DNA of 64,000 nt from Roseibium limicola (GTDB taxonomy: Bacteria > Pseudomonadota > Alphaproteobacteria > Rhizobiales > Stappiaceae): the NCBI RefSeq assembly GCF_017313085.1, contig NZ_JAFLNF010000001.1, positions 800,888 to 864,887 of the forward strand, written 5' to 3'. The position numbers were made by a program, and so were the translations under genes. The notes under the pieces were generated by a model that searched no databases, was not told the DNA's origin, and was given only the letters and a program-made list of their open reading frames with translations. Below are positions 55,488 to 63,947 of the stretch, piece by piece; positions within the stretch are counted from its first letter, which is position 1, and each line of letters opens with the position of its first letter.

Positions 55488-56692
55488 CCCGGTCTCCCGA
55501 TCACAAGGGCTGCATTCATGCCGCCAAATCCAAATGAGAATTTCAGGGCCGTCTGAAGAGCATGGGTTTCGGCTTTGGCACCGACCCAGCGCAGGTTCGG
55601 ATCCAGCGGATGCTGCAGATTACGCATTGGGTGCAAACGCCCCGCTTCGATTTGCATCAGGGTTGCGGCAACCTCAACTGTACCGGCAGCACTCAATCCA
55701 TGACCGATTATCGACTTGGTCGCATTGATCCGGGCATGACCGAGGCCCAAAGCCCGATAGGTCTCGAGTTCCACCATGTCACCCGTCGGCGTTCCGGTCG
55801 CATGACCGTTCACGTAGTCAATGTCTTCGGCTTTCAGACCGGCTTCTGCCAAGGCCTTTTTCGCAGCCCGGATCTGGCCGGCTGAGTTCGGCTCCGGCCC
55901 ACGTGTACCGTCACTCACAAAGCCAGCACCGAGCAGGGTTCCATAGCTTGAAAGCCCAGCCAGCTTGTCAGTCCGAGTGAGGACAAGCGCCGCACAAGCC
56001 TCACCATAGATGAAACCATCGTGGTCCCGATCCATCGGACGGCACGCCTCAGACGGGGCGGTCGCGTATTTGCTCGAACCCATGGCCCCCAATGCGCGCA
56101 TAGCCTGGAGATCATGCCCGGAAACATCCTGAAAGGCCCCAAGCGCGATGCAGACGTCGACCTTGCCAGCCCGGATCGCATCCATGGCCTGAACAATTGC
56201 TAGCGTTCCACTGGCTGATGCAGCACCGGTCGTATAGGCAAAACCTCGGATCGCAAATATCGAGGTGCACAGGCCACAGATATCCGTATCGAGAAACATA
56301 TGCCCGTGCCGCGGCGGAATGTAGGCGCGCCTATCGGCGTAGCCTTTGAACGCCAGCGCTTGTTCACGCGACATCAGGTTGCTGCCACCAACCACAAGAC
56401 CGATACGGTCCGGGTCGATCGCATCCAGATTGGCTTCTTGCCAGGCTTCAGTCACGACGGACACTGCAGTCGCTCCGCTCAGACTGGCGGTTCTGGCGAT
56501 GCGCCTTGGCAGAATGTCTGGCGGCGGCGGCATCTCAATGCCGATAAAAGGGCTCTCCCCGTCTGCCGCCTCACGCGTTTCGCGCTGCAAATAGGAAAAC
56601 AGGTTGGGTGCCTCGAACAAGCCTTCCCGGAAAAGCGCCTTCCCATGGCCAAATCCAGACGCGATACCTATTCCGGAGACAGCAATACCCAC
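55484..56692 (-). CDS. Decarboxylating ketosynthase of the HMGS cassette (Cys to Ser)
   Basis: About 402 residues. The KS fold has both His motifs (NGHATGTPTGD and SIIGHGLSAAG), but the active-site Cys position reads AASASGT, so Ser replaces Cys. Such enzymes decarboxylate malonyl-ACP to the acetyl-ACP used by the HMGS. The donor ACP gene is immediately upstream. I chose the GTG at 56692, 5 bp after the ACP stop, because family members begin near the VGIAVSGIGIASG strand. TTG (56740) and GTG (56737) starts further up are in frame but overlap the ACP gene by more than 40 bp. The end overlaps ECH1 by ATGA. Confidence 0.87.
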   Translation of the reverse strand: MGIAVSGIGIASGFGHGKALFREGLFEAPNLFSYLQRETREAADGESPFIGIEMPPPPDILPRRIARTASLSGATAVSVVTEAWQEANLDAIDPDRIGLVVGGSNLMSREQALAFKGYADRRAYIPPRHGHMFLDTDICGLCTSIFAIRGFAYTTGAASASGTLAIVQAMDAIRAGKVDVCIALGAFQDVSGHDLQAMRALGAMGSSKYATAPSEACRPMDRDHDGFIYGEACAALVLTRTDKLAGLSSYGTLLGAGFVSDGTRGPEPNSAGQIRAAKKALAEAGLKAEDIDYVNGHATGTPTGDMVELETYRALGLGHARINATKSIIGHGLSAAGTVEVAATLMQIEAGRLHPMRNLQHPLDPNLRWVGAKAETHALQTALKFSFGFGGMNAALVIGRPG

Positions 56693-56696
56693 CTGA

Positions 56697-56945
56697 TCAG
56701 CCAGCAGTTTTGGTGGCAAGAAGCGCGGCCAGTTCACCAATGTTGCGCGGGCCGTGCAACTGAACCATCGGGATTTTCAGACCAAGCTTTTCCATGGTCG
56801 CGATGATGACTTCACTGCGCTCGATGGAATCAACACCCAGCTCCGCCATGGCATCAGAGGCGGAAATCTCTTGGTCGGCCAGCTCAGGGACCGTCTCGCG
56901 GATTTCCGCAATGATGATCTGGGTAATCTTGTTTGCGTCCTGCAT
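56697..56945 (-). CDS. Donor acyl carrier protein of the HMGS cassette
   Basis: An 82-residue carrier protein with the phosphopantetheine site ELGVDSIERSEV. A CAGGA ribosome binding site sits 5 bases before the ATG. It lies between the HMGS and decarboxylating KS genes, the normal place for the ACP that carries malonyl, then acetyl, for beta-branching. It is distinct in sequence from the starter ACP at 52.5 kb. Confidence 0.9.
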   Translation of the reverse strand: MQDANKITQIIIAEIRETVPELADQEISASDAMAELGVDSIERSEVIIATMEKLGLKIPMVQLHGPRNIGELAALLATKTAG

Positions 56946-56990
56946 TGTAATCCTGTTTCGGCCAGTCGTTGTCGGCGCCCGAAAGCCCGG

Positions 56991-58250
56991 TTAGATCCAG
57001 ATGTAATTGCGATGATAGCCGTCGATACGGTCCAGAACCAACGTGTCCCCCTTGCCAGAAGATGACCAGGCTCCGGGAATAATGTCGCGGTCCAGTTCGC
57101 AATCCTTCGTTCCAAAGCGAACGGTGGAACTGCCGGTCAGCAGCTTTTCATATTCCTCGATGGACAGCTGATAGCGTTCATCGAGTTTTCGGGAAATCTC
57201 CATGGCGCCCAATCGTCTGGTGCCTTCAGCACCAACCACACCGCTGAAAAACTCAGAACAGCAGCCTGATCCATACGAGAACAAGCCCAGACGGATCGGC
57301 GCATCCGGTTTTATCGCGTCAATTGTTCCGGCCAAGGCCACGAACACCGAGGCGCCTGCCGTGTTGCCCACCCGTTTTCCATAAGCAAGGCTGGGCGTGA
57401 GACGTTTCTCAAAATCTGCAGAGATCGCATCGGGCTTCGCCTTGTAAAGCTTGCGCATCAATTGCCGATGCGCGCCCTTTACCATGCCGCCAAACGGTGT
57501 ATGGAAGCACAACTGATCGAATGTCGTTTGAAAGTCGGCCCCTTCAACGCGGCGCGCATAGTCCCCGAAAGCCCCACTGCAACAATCGAGATACGCCATC
57601 AGGGAAAGGTCTGCATCGCCGGCCTCTGTGTCTGGTCCCGGGCGACATGTGTCCATGACCTCGAAAGCATGATTGCCATAGGCGCCCTGATCAATCTGAA
57701 ACACATGCGGCGTATCGGAGACCAGCATGGCCACGGCCCCGGCCCCCGAACTCGGCTCCGAGTATGCCCATTCCTGAACGGCCTTGGAATCCGCCAGCGC
57801 AAACCGCGAAATGTCAGTGGCAACCACAAGGGCCTTTGCCCCCGGCGAGGTTCCTGACATCACGAAATTGAGCGCCATCTGCAATCCGGCAGTTCCCGAA
57901 TAACAGGCCTGCTTCAATTCAAAGAGGCGGCAGTTGGAGGGCAGATCCAGATATTTGAGCAGATAGGTGCTGATTGATTTGCCAAAATCGATCCCGGATT
58001 CGGTACAGGTTATCACCATCTCGATCTGGCTACGCTCTTCGGCGCTCAGACCTTCAACTATCGGCCGTGCCGCGTTCACCGCGAATGTGACCGGATCCTC
58101 ATAAGGCAGCGCGACACTTTTTTCCTGGATCAGCAAATTTTCAAATCGCGGCAGGTCCAGACCGCGATGATCGCATAACTCGCGCACGTCGAGGTAAGCC
58201 ATGCCGCCATAAACGTTCATGGCCTCTATACCGGCAGCCATCGTCATCAA
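56991..58250 (-). CDS. HMG-CoA synthase-like beta-branching enzyme (HMGS)
   Basis: 419 residues, typical HMGS length. The catalytic Glu is in TCTESGIDFGKS, the nucleophilic Cys in ELKQACYSGTAGL and the His in CFHTPFGGMVKGAH. It adds acetyl from the donor ACP to the beta-keto intermediate on the tandem ACPs of PKS A module 5. The start overlaps the P450 stop as ATGA; several Met codons in the first 11 residues leave the exact start open by a few residues. Second gene of the five-gene minus-strand unit. Confidence 0.93.
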   Translation of the reverse strand: MMTMAAGIEAMNVYGGMAYLDVRELCDHRGLDLPRFENLLIQEKSVALPYEDPVTFAVNAARPIVEGLSAEERSQIEMVITCTESGIDFGKSISTYLLKYLDLPSNCRLFELKQACYSGTAGLQMALNFVMSGTSPGAKALVVATDISRFALADSKAVQEWAYSEPSSGAGAVAMLVSDTPHVFQIDQGAYGNHAFEVMDTCRPGPDTEAGDADLSLMAYLDCCSGAFGDYARRVEGADFQTTFDQLCFHTPFGGMVKGAHRQLMRKLYKAKPDAISADFEKRLTPSLAYGKRVGNTAGASVFVALAGTIDAIKPDAPIRLGLFSYGSGCCSEFFSGVVGAEGTRRLGAMEISRKLDERYQLSIEEYEKLLTGSSTVRFGTKDCELDRDIIPGAWSSSGKGDTLVLDRIDGYHRNYIWI

Positions 58251-59497
58251 GTCCGCTCCAACCGTACTGGCAAGCGGCCGAGGCCACGTGCATTCATTCT
58301 GTCAAGGCGCCACTCCGGAGCTCCGGCAAGCTCGATCGTGCCATATTTTTCCAGCACGGCCGAAAAAGCCAGCTGCGCTTCAAGGCGAGCCAGAGGCGCG
58401 CCGATGCAAAAGTGTTTGCCGCCACCAAAGGTGAACTGGGCATTGGCCGACCTGCCGATATCCAGTGTGTCGGGATCTGAGAACCGCTCCGGGTCTCTGT
58501 TGATTGCCCCAACGAGGCCGATAACAGGAGCCCCCTTCGGAATACACGTCCCTTCCACCTCAAAGTCTTCAAGCGCGATACGCAAGATCATGTTGCCGCC
58601 GGGCTCCATGCGCATGAATTCCTCGACCGCGGTTCTCATGAGATTCATGTCCGACCGCAACCGTGCCATTTGGTCGGGTTCCCGCAACAGCAGCAGCATG
58701 CCGTTCCCAATCAGGGTCACGGTTGTTTCATGACCTGCAACCAGCATGGAAACAAGGTTGGTGAGGGTTTCTTCCTCATCAAGTGTCCCATCCTTACAAG
58801 CTTTTATCGCCATTCCCATCAGATTGTCTTCATCTGAGTCTTTTCGCATGGCGATCTGCTCACGCAGAAAATTCTTGAAATCGTTCAAGGCTTGCAAGGC
58901 TTCGGTCTTTTGCTCCGGGGTCATCAGAATGTCGCCGATACGGATCAGAGAAGCGCTCCATTGCCCAATTTGCCCATCCAGACTTTCCGGGATATCGAAC
59001 AGCTTGCACAGAACGCGCAGAGGCAACGGGCCGGCAAAAGCCTCAATAAAATCGACCTCCCCTCGCTCTGGCATGGCATCCAGAAGGATTCTGGTCTGCT
59101 GTTCGATCAACGGGACCATTGAGCTCATTGCCTGCGATCGAAACGCAGGTTCGTAGACCTTGCGCATCCGTTTGTGGTCTTCCCCGTCGCAGTTGATCAT
59201 CTGCCATTGGAATTCACTGAAGAGCCTGTATCCGGTCGGATCCTGAAGGCGATAATCGTCAGAGGTCCAGCCACCGATCCATTTGCGCGTGTCCCGCCCC
59301 ATGCCCGTTGATTTCGAGATCTTCGCAAAGGCACGATGTCCCAGAACGAAATAAATCCCGCTGGCCTTATCCAGATGAACGCTTCCCAGCTTCTGCAAGC
59401 GCCGCAATTCGGGATAGGGATGTTCCAGAAACTCCAGATCCGATAGCAAGGGCCACCAGTCGATGTCATAGCCGTCAGATCCGTGGGCTTCGGTCAT
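58247..59497 (-). CDS. Cytochrome P450
   Basis: 416 residues, a soluble bacterial P450. It has the oxygen-binding I-helix motif LVAGHETTVT, an ExxR-like region (VEEFMRM...LRIAL), and the heme loop FTFGGGKHFCIGAPLAR with the ligand Cys. I chose the ATG at 59497, preceded by AGAGAAG. A TTG 33 bp upstream (59530) is in frame but lies inside a hairpin. First gene of the HMGS unit, so it is likely co-expressed with beta-branching. A tailoring role on the polyketide (hydroxylation or ring closure) is likely; which position cannot be read from sequence. Confidence 0.92.
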   Translation of the reverse strand: MTEAHGSDGYDIDWWPLLSDLEFLEHPYPELRRLQKLGSVHLDKASGIYFVLGHRAFAKISKSTGMGRDTRKWIGGWTSDDYRLQDPTGYRLFSEFQWQMINCDGEDHKRMRKVYEPAFRSQAMSSMVPLIEQQTRILLDAMPERGEVDFIEAFAGPLPLRVLCKLFDIPESLDGQIGQWSASLIRIGDILMTPEQKTEALQALNDFKNFLREQIAMRKDSDEDNLMGMAIKACKDGTLDEEETLTNLVSMLVAGHETTVTLIGNGMLLLLREPDQMARLRSDMNLMRTAVEEFMRMEPGGNMILRIALEDFEVEGTCIPKGAPVIGLVGAINRDPERFSDPDTLDIGRSANAQFTFGGGKHFCIGAPLARLEAQLAFSAVLEKYGTIELAGAPEWRLDRMNARGLGRLPVRLERT

Positions 59498-59520
59498 CTG
59501 CTTCTCTTTTGCGGCTGTAA

Positions 59521-59538
59521 CTTGGATCAAAATCCAAG
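59521..59538. repeat. Hairpin or palindrome upstream of the P450 gene
   Basis: CTTGGAT and ATCCAAG form a perfect 7-bp inverted repeat around the centre CAAA, 23 bp upstream of the P450 ATG. It contains TTGGATCAA, also found twice in the spacer at 3369-3543. It could be an operator or a leader hairpin. The rest of 59539-59742 must hold the promoters of the divergent P450 unit and the metallophosphoesterase, but I recognise no boxes. Confidence 0.45.
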
Positions 59539-59742
59539 CAAAAACGGGACGATAGCTAAAAACGCAATGCGATCTGAATTCAAGTTTTCACTGTGAAGGC
59601 ATGCCCGGCGTCTTACAACCGTGAATCGCACCGACTATGGCAGGTTACTGGCCAGCGGTGTCGCCCTGCAAGCTGGACAGAGCCCACTGAATGCGAGAAG
59701 TAGTTGAGAGCTCGCACATCATGACAAGAAAAGGAAACATAG

Positions 59743-60576
59743 ATCTCTGAGCACAAAACCCTCAAGGCGATCAGCGATCTCCATCTCGCCAGTGAAGCCA
59801 ATCGAGACGCCCTTCATGCGCTGCCATCCTTCCGCAATGACTGGTTGATTGTCGCCGGCGATGTTGGTGAAAAATTCGAACACATACGGCTGGCATTCGA
59901 GACCCTGACCCAGAAATTCGAGAAGGTGTTCTGGGTTCCCGGAAATCATGATTTATGGGCCATCCCGGAAACACGGGATGCGCGCCCCCTTGCTGGTGAG
60001 GCGCGCTACAGTGCCCTGATTGACTGCGCCCGCGCGTATGGGGTCTCCACGCCCGAAGACCCGTTCGAAATCTGGAACGGGGCCGGTGGACCGTGTGTCA
60101 TCGCGCCGCTTTTCCTGCTCTATGATTACAGCTTCCGGCCGGACGCCATTGCGCGCGACGAGGTCGTCTCCTGGGCAAGCGAACAAGGCTCTGTCTGTGC
60201 TGACGAATTTTTCCTGGACCCTGCGCCATGGCAAAGCCGTGAGGACTGGTGCGCAGCACGCTGTGCGGAAACCGAGCGCCGGCTGCAAGATATTCCCGTG
60301 GGAATGCAAACCATTCTCGTCAATCACTACCCGTTGCGCAGCGACTTGATTCATATCCCGAGAGTGCCGCGCTTCACCCCCTGGTGTGGCACACGCCGAA
60401 CAGAGAACTGGCACCAGCGCTACAACGCAAAGGTCGTCATTTCGGGGCATCTGCACACACGCCGAACCGATTGGCGGGATGCAACGCGCTTTGAAGAGGT
60501 GTCCCTCGGATATCCACGCCAGTGGGATCAGACCAAGGGAATGTCCCATTATCTACGAGACATTCTGCCCGCTTAA
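59743..60576 (+). CDS. Metallophosphoesterase with apparent AUC start (or start-lost gene)
   Basis: Calcineurin-like phosphoesterase motifs in order: SDLH (residues 11-14 from this start), VAGDVGE, VPGNHDLW, VNHYPL and GHLHT, a complete dinuclear metal site. The first canonical start in frame is a TTG at 59845, which would remove the SDLH motif. The open frame goes back only to a TAG at 59740-59742, and no ATG, GTG or TTG lies between. The codon right after it is ATC, and AAGGA (59731-59735) sits 7 bases upstream, ideal spacing. The N-terminus would read as Met-SEHKTLKAISDLHL. Either AUC is used or an original ATG has mutated. The substrate is unknown and no pathway link is evident. Confidence 0.7.
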   Translation: MSEHKTLKAISDLHLASEANRDALHALPSFRNDWLIVAGDVGEKFEHIRLAFETLTQKFEKVFWVPGNHDLWAIPETRDARPLAGEARYSALIDCARAYGVSTPEDPFEIWNGAGGPCVIAPLFLLYDYSFRPDAIARDEVVSWASEQGSVCADEFFLDPAPWQSREDWCAARCAETERRLQDIPVGMQTILVNHYPLRSDLIHIPRVPRFTPWCGTRRTENWHQRYNAKVVISGHLHTRRTDWRDATRFEEVSLGYPRQWDQTKGMSHYLRDILPA

Positions 60577-60641
60577 GCGCTGAGCAAGTCTCAGTTCTAA
60601 GTGCGATTATCTGGCTGCCTGGGCATCACCGGCACAGGATT

Positions 60642-61445
60642 TCAGATTGCAGCCAGACACCGCAAATACTCAAGTGGAGCAGGTGTGGCATCAATCTTCA
60701 GACGGACGGGGTCCGGATGGCGGACCGCGAGTGCCATCAGATGGTCCGGCCCCGGGCGATAGCGTTCAAACCACCAATTCTCCGGATCGTCCCTCACGGT
60801 ATCGTCAAAATGAATGCGCAAGGTCTCCAGATCAAAGGAAAAGGCAGCCAAAGGTTGGGAAAGCCCTTTGCCGATCGCTTTGACATAGGCTTCCTTCAAC
60901 GTCCAGAAAGACAGGAACGTCTCGATTTTTTGTGAGTCTGGGACAGCAGCCAGGATCTCGCACTCCCGCGCAGCAAACACACTTTCGGCAAGTTTCTCCG
61001 TAGGCGCACTGCGCTGCAACCATTCAACATCGACGCCGATGTCGCGGTCTACCGTCAAAGCAACCGCCGCCAGCCCGCGCGTGTGGGAAATATTGATCCT
61101 CAGGCGCGGCCCATCAGGGGGACAGACAAGCTCAGGTTTTCCGTAGTCTTCAGCAGCGAATTGCCAGCTCTGTGGCGCGTGCCCCGTGCAATAGGTCAAA
61201 AGCCCCCGGCAGCTCGCGTGGGCTGCGACGTAAACCTGTTTGTCGCGTTCGAAATGAAATCGCTCCGAGCGGGATCGTTCTTCTTCGTTGAGGAGGGATG
61301 CCAGACGACCCCAGTCGCCTTCGCCAATCTCGGCAAGATCCAGCCACCACAGCGCAACTCGCTCTGACGTGATCAGCGGCTTGCCGTTTGCAACCGGCCC
61401 ATGCAACAAGAAACGGTCTGCCGCCCGATTTTCCGTCAAGGTCAT
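60642..61445 (-). CDS. Sfp-type 4'-phosphopantetheinyl transferase
   Basis: 267 residues from the ATG at 61445 (MTLTENRA). An upstream in-frame start at 61478 would overlap the divergent acyl hydrolase gene. It has the family motifs DIGVDVEWL and FWTLKEAYVKAIGKGL with the Mg-binding acidic residues. It transfers the phosphopantetheine arm to the roughly 15 carrier domains of this cluster. The start codon lies only 4 bp from the ATG of the divergent gene, so neither has room for its own promoter between them. Confidence 0.92.
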   Translation of the reverse strand: MTLTENRAADRFLLHGPVANGKPLITSERVALWWLDLAEIGEGDWGRLASLLNEEERSRSERFHFERDKQVYVAAHASCRGLLTYCTGHAPQSWQFAAEDYGKPELVCPPDGPRLRINISHTRGLAAVALTVDRDIGVDVEWLQRSAPTEKLAESVFAARECEILAAVPDSQKIETFLSFWTLKEAYVKAIGKGLSQPLAAFSFDLETLRIHFDDTVRDDPENWWFERYRPGPDHLMALAVRHPDPVRLKIDATPAPLEYLRCLAAI

Positions 61446-61449
61446 TTGA

Positions 61450-62421
61450 ATGCCTTCATTGTCCCCGTCCCTGCCCACGGTTTTCTGCTTCGCGGGGCAA
61501 GGGTCACAGTATTACCATATGGCAGCCGATCTGATGCAGGCCCATCCCGTTTTCAAACGGTGGATGGATATCGGTGACCGCATAATCAGGGATACCCAGG
61601 GGTTTTCACCTCTGGAAAAGATTTATGCAGCCGACTGCAAGGCGAGTGATCCCTTTGATCATCTTGAACATTCGCATCCAGCACTGTTCATGACCCAGTT
61701 TGCAACAGCCAAGCTGGTGCAACATCTGGGAATCAAGCCGGACATGCTTCTGGGTGTCAGCCTTGGGGAGTTTGTGGCGATGAGTGTCGCCGGAATGGTG
61801 CCCTTTGAAACCGCGCTGAAAGCCATTGCCAGTCAACCCGCCATCTTCCGCAAGAATGCCCCGGCCGGCTGCCTCATCGCGGTTCTGGCGTCGGAGAACA
61901 TATGCAAGACATCGCCGGTCTTGACCGCAAGCACCGAAGTTGCCGGCGTCACTGCAAGGGCGCATTGTGTGCTGGCCTGTTTGGCCAATGACAAGGTCGA
62001 AGTCCTAGCCGAATTACGCCGTCTGGATGTGGCGTTTCAGGTGCTGCCAGTGCCATTTGCATTCCACTCGACGTGGATCGAGAACGCAAAAGAGGATTAT
62101 CTGCGGGCCGCGCGAGGTCTCTCGTTTGAGACGCCTTTCTGGCCGGTTTGGTCAGCCTGTTCCGGACAGAGGGTCGAAGATCTCGACACCGTCGCCGCCT
62201 GGCAGATCGTCAGAAACCCGATGCAGCTGCGCCAGGCCTTTTCCAGGATCGAGGCAGACGGCGGGGCGCATTATGTTGATTTGAGCCCAACGGGAAGTCT
62301 GGCGGCGATCCAGCGCCAGGAACTCGACAAAACGTCTGCATCGACCGTTACAAATCTATTGTCCCCCTTCGGTGGAAATCTGCAACGCCTGGCTGAGTTT
62401 TGTGAAGCAAGCCCAGCTTGA
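61450..62421 (+). CDS. Discrete acyl hydrolase/acyltransferase (PedC/PksD-type)
   Basis: 323 residues with the AT fold: FAGQGSQYYHMA near the N-terminus, GVSLGEF around the nucleophilic Ser (His of GHSxG replaced by Val) and PFAFHS with the His. The GQGSQYY start is characteristic of the second, discrete AT-like protein of trans-AT clusters, which removes stalled acyl groups from carrier proteins. A substrate-loading AT is less likely, because the AT-ER protein carries the canonical motifs. The N-terminus needs the ATG at 61450. It faces away from the PPTase gene. Confidence 0.87.
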   Translation: MPSLSPSLPTVFCFAGQGSQYYHMAADLMQAHPVFKRWMDIGDRIIRDTQGFSPLEKIYAADCKASDPFDHLEHSHPALFMTQFATAKLVQHLGIKPDMLLGVSLGEFVAMSVAGMVPFETALKAIASQPAIFRKNAPAGCLIAVLASENICKTSPVLTASTEVAGVTARAHCVLACLANDKVEVLAELRRLDVAFQVLPVPFAFHSTWIENAKEDYLRAARGLSFETPFWPVWSACSGQRVEDLDTVAAWQIVRNPMQLRQAFSRIEADGGAHYVDLSPTGSLAAIQRQELDKTSASTVTNLLSPFGGNLQRLAEFCEASPA

Positions 62422-62610
62422 ACGTTCGCGCTCCTTCCTGGATACAGCAGACACTTGGCCGAAGCCCGCCCCCTCCTGACATCATCTCTGTTTGCTCGAC
62501 CTTTAAGTCCTGGACCACCGACCAAGAGTATTTTTGCAAGCGCCGAAACCCAAAAGATGTAGTACAGTCAACCACAACCATAAGCGCCTTTGCTGAAAGC
62601 GGGAAAATAC

Positions 62611-63654
62611 ATGCAAATATCACAGCGGATCCGCTTGTTGCGTGAACACACACCAGGCACTTTTGCAGCCGTTTTTGCAGGCCTCATTGTCGCTTTCGGG
62701 TTGGCGACGCCTGCCACGGCAGACGGCTTGCCCCCGGTAACTGACGCTGTTGTTCCGCCTCCGCCAGACTATGAGAAGGCGGCGAGCTGGTTGGCGAAAC
62801 CAGACAATCCGAACCAATTTGCCGTGGACATACTCTGGCTATACCCAACTGTTCTTTATGATCAGACAGAGTGGTTGATGGATATCACCCGCAAGGATCT
62901 CGTCGCCGGGGCGCTTGAAAGCGTCGACACGGAGGCACTGGTCTTCTCGGGTCAGGCCAATCTCTATGCGCCTTTGTACCGGCAGATGAATCTGGCCGGG
63001 TTCGATCTGCCCGAAGACCAGCGTGACCACCTGATTTCCTACGGTGAAGACGATGCCCGCCGCGCCCTGACCTATTATATGCAGCATCACAACAATGGCC
63101 GGCCATTTATTGTCGCAGCACACAGCCAGGGCTCTTATGTCCTCACGCAGCTGCTTGTCGACCATTGGGGCAAGCTCGGGATCGAAGACCAACTCATCGC
63201 CGGCTACCTGATCGGCTGGTCGATCACACAGGAAGACCTGACGGACAACACAGCCATCAAGATTTGCGATACACCCTCGGAAACCGGGTGTTTTGTAACC
63301 TACAATTCGGTTGCGCCCGGCAGGCAAAGCGCAGCTCCGATGATCCTCAAGGGTGCTGCGGTTGTTAATCCGCTCACCTGGACGCGTGAACCGACATTGG
63401 CGCGCGCCGACCTCAACGCCGGCACAACCTTCTTCGACCAACAGGGCAACCGGCAGACTTATCCGGGCTTGGCCTCGGCGCAAATCGTCGACGATGGCCT
63501 TGTGGTGACCGCCGAAGGCCCTTTCGAGCTCGACAGCACGTTCTTCCCCAAAGGCGTCTATCACAGCTACGATTATTCGCTGTTTTTCGAGAACCTCAAG
63601 TCCAACGCCTCTCAACGAATTCAGGCGTATTTGTCCAACAAGCCAGACAACTAG
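62611..63654 (+). CDS. Secreted DUF3089 alpha/beta-hydrolase-like protein
   Basis: 347 residues. The N-terminus has a basic segment, a hydrophobic core (FAAVFAGLIVAFGLA) and a likely signal peptidase site after ATPATA. The mature part has LWLYPTV and the nucleophile elbow VAAHSQGSYVL, followed by ICDTPSETGCF, as in DUF3089 proteins. I chose the ATG at 62611; a TTG at 62590 would add seven residues. It is a single gene between the cluster and the rRNA operon, ending at a strong terminator. A role in the pathway is not supported by anything in the sequence. Confidence 0.82.
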   Translation: MQISQRIRLLREHTPGTFAAVFAGLIVAFGLATPATADGLPPVTDAVVPPPPDYEKAASWLAKPDNPNQFAVDILWLYPTVLYDQTEWLMDITRKDLVAGALESVDTEALVFSGQANLYAPLYRQMNLAGFDLPEDQRDHLISYGEDDARRALTYYMQHHNNGRPFIVAAHSQGSYVLTQLLVDHWGKLGIEDQLIAGYLIGWSITQEDLTDNTAIKICDTPSETGCFVTYNSVAPGRQSAAPMILKGAAVVNPLTWTREPTLARADLNAGTTFFDQQGNRQTYPGLASAQIVDDGLVVTAEGPFELDSTFFPKGVYHSYDYSLFFENLKSNASQRIQAYLSNKPDN

Positions 63655-63737
63655 GAGATCCATCGCCACCCCGGCTCAAATCGCAGCTGGATGAAAGGTC
63701 AGCTTGCCGTCCCATTTTTCCTGTTTCAGAACGCAAG

Positions 63738-63771
63738 AAAGCCCGCAGGATTTCTCCGTGCGGGCTTTTTT
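63738..63771. terminator. Bidirectional Rho-independent terminator
   Basis: AAAGCCCGCA (63738-63747) and TGCGGGCTTT (63759-63768) form a 10-bp stem with T residues after it on the plus strand and a short U-rich tail on the minus strand. It ends the DUF3089 gene and, from the other side, the rRNA/tRNA transcript. Confidence 0.88.
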
Positions 63772-63783
63772 GTGTTTTGTATT

Positions 63784-63860
<77 letters not shown>

Positions 63861-63947
63861 TTGTTTTGAGGTTTTTTTTTGCGCTATCGGCTGTTGGCTT
63901 TTTGAGCGCTTTATCGTTTGAAGAGTTTATTATCTGCGTTTTGCAGG

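Noticed and set aside
56692..56740. Upstream TTG/GTG starts for the decarboxylating KS
   Set aside because: They require more than 40 bp of overlap with the ACP gene and add residues before the conserved first strand. The GTG 5 bp after the ACP stop fits better.
59845..60576. TTG at 59845 as the metallophosphoesterase start
   Set aside because: It would drop the in-frame SDLH metal-binding motif encoded just upstream.
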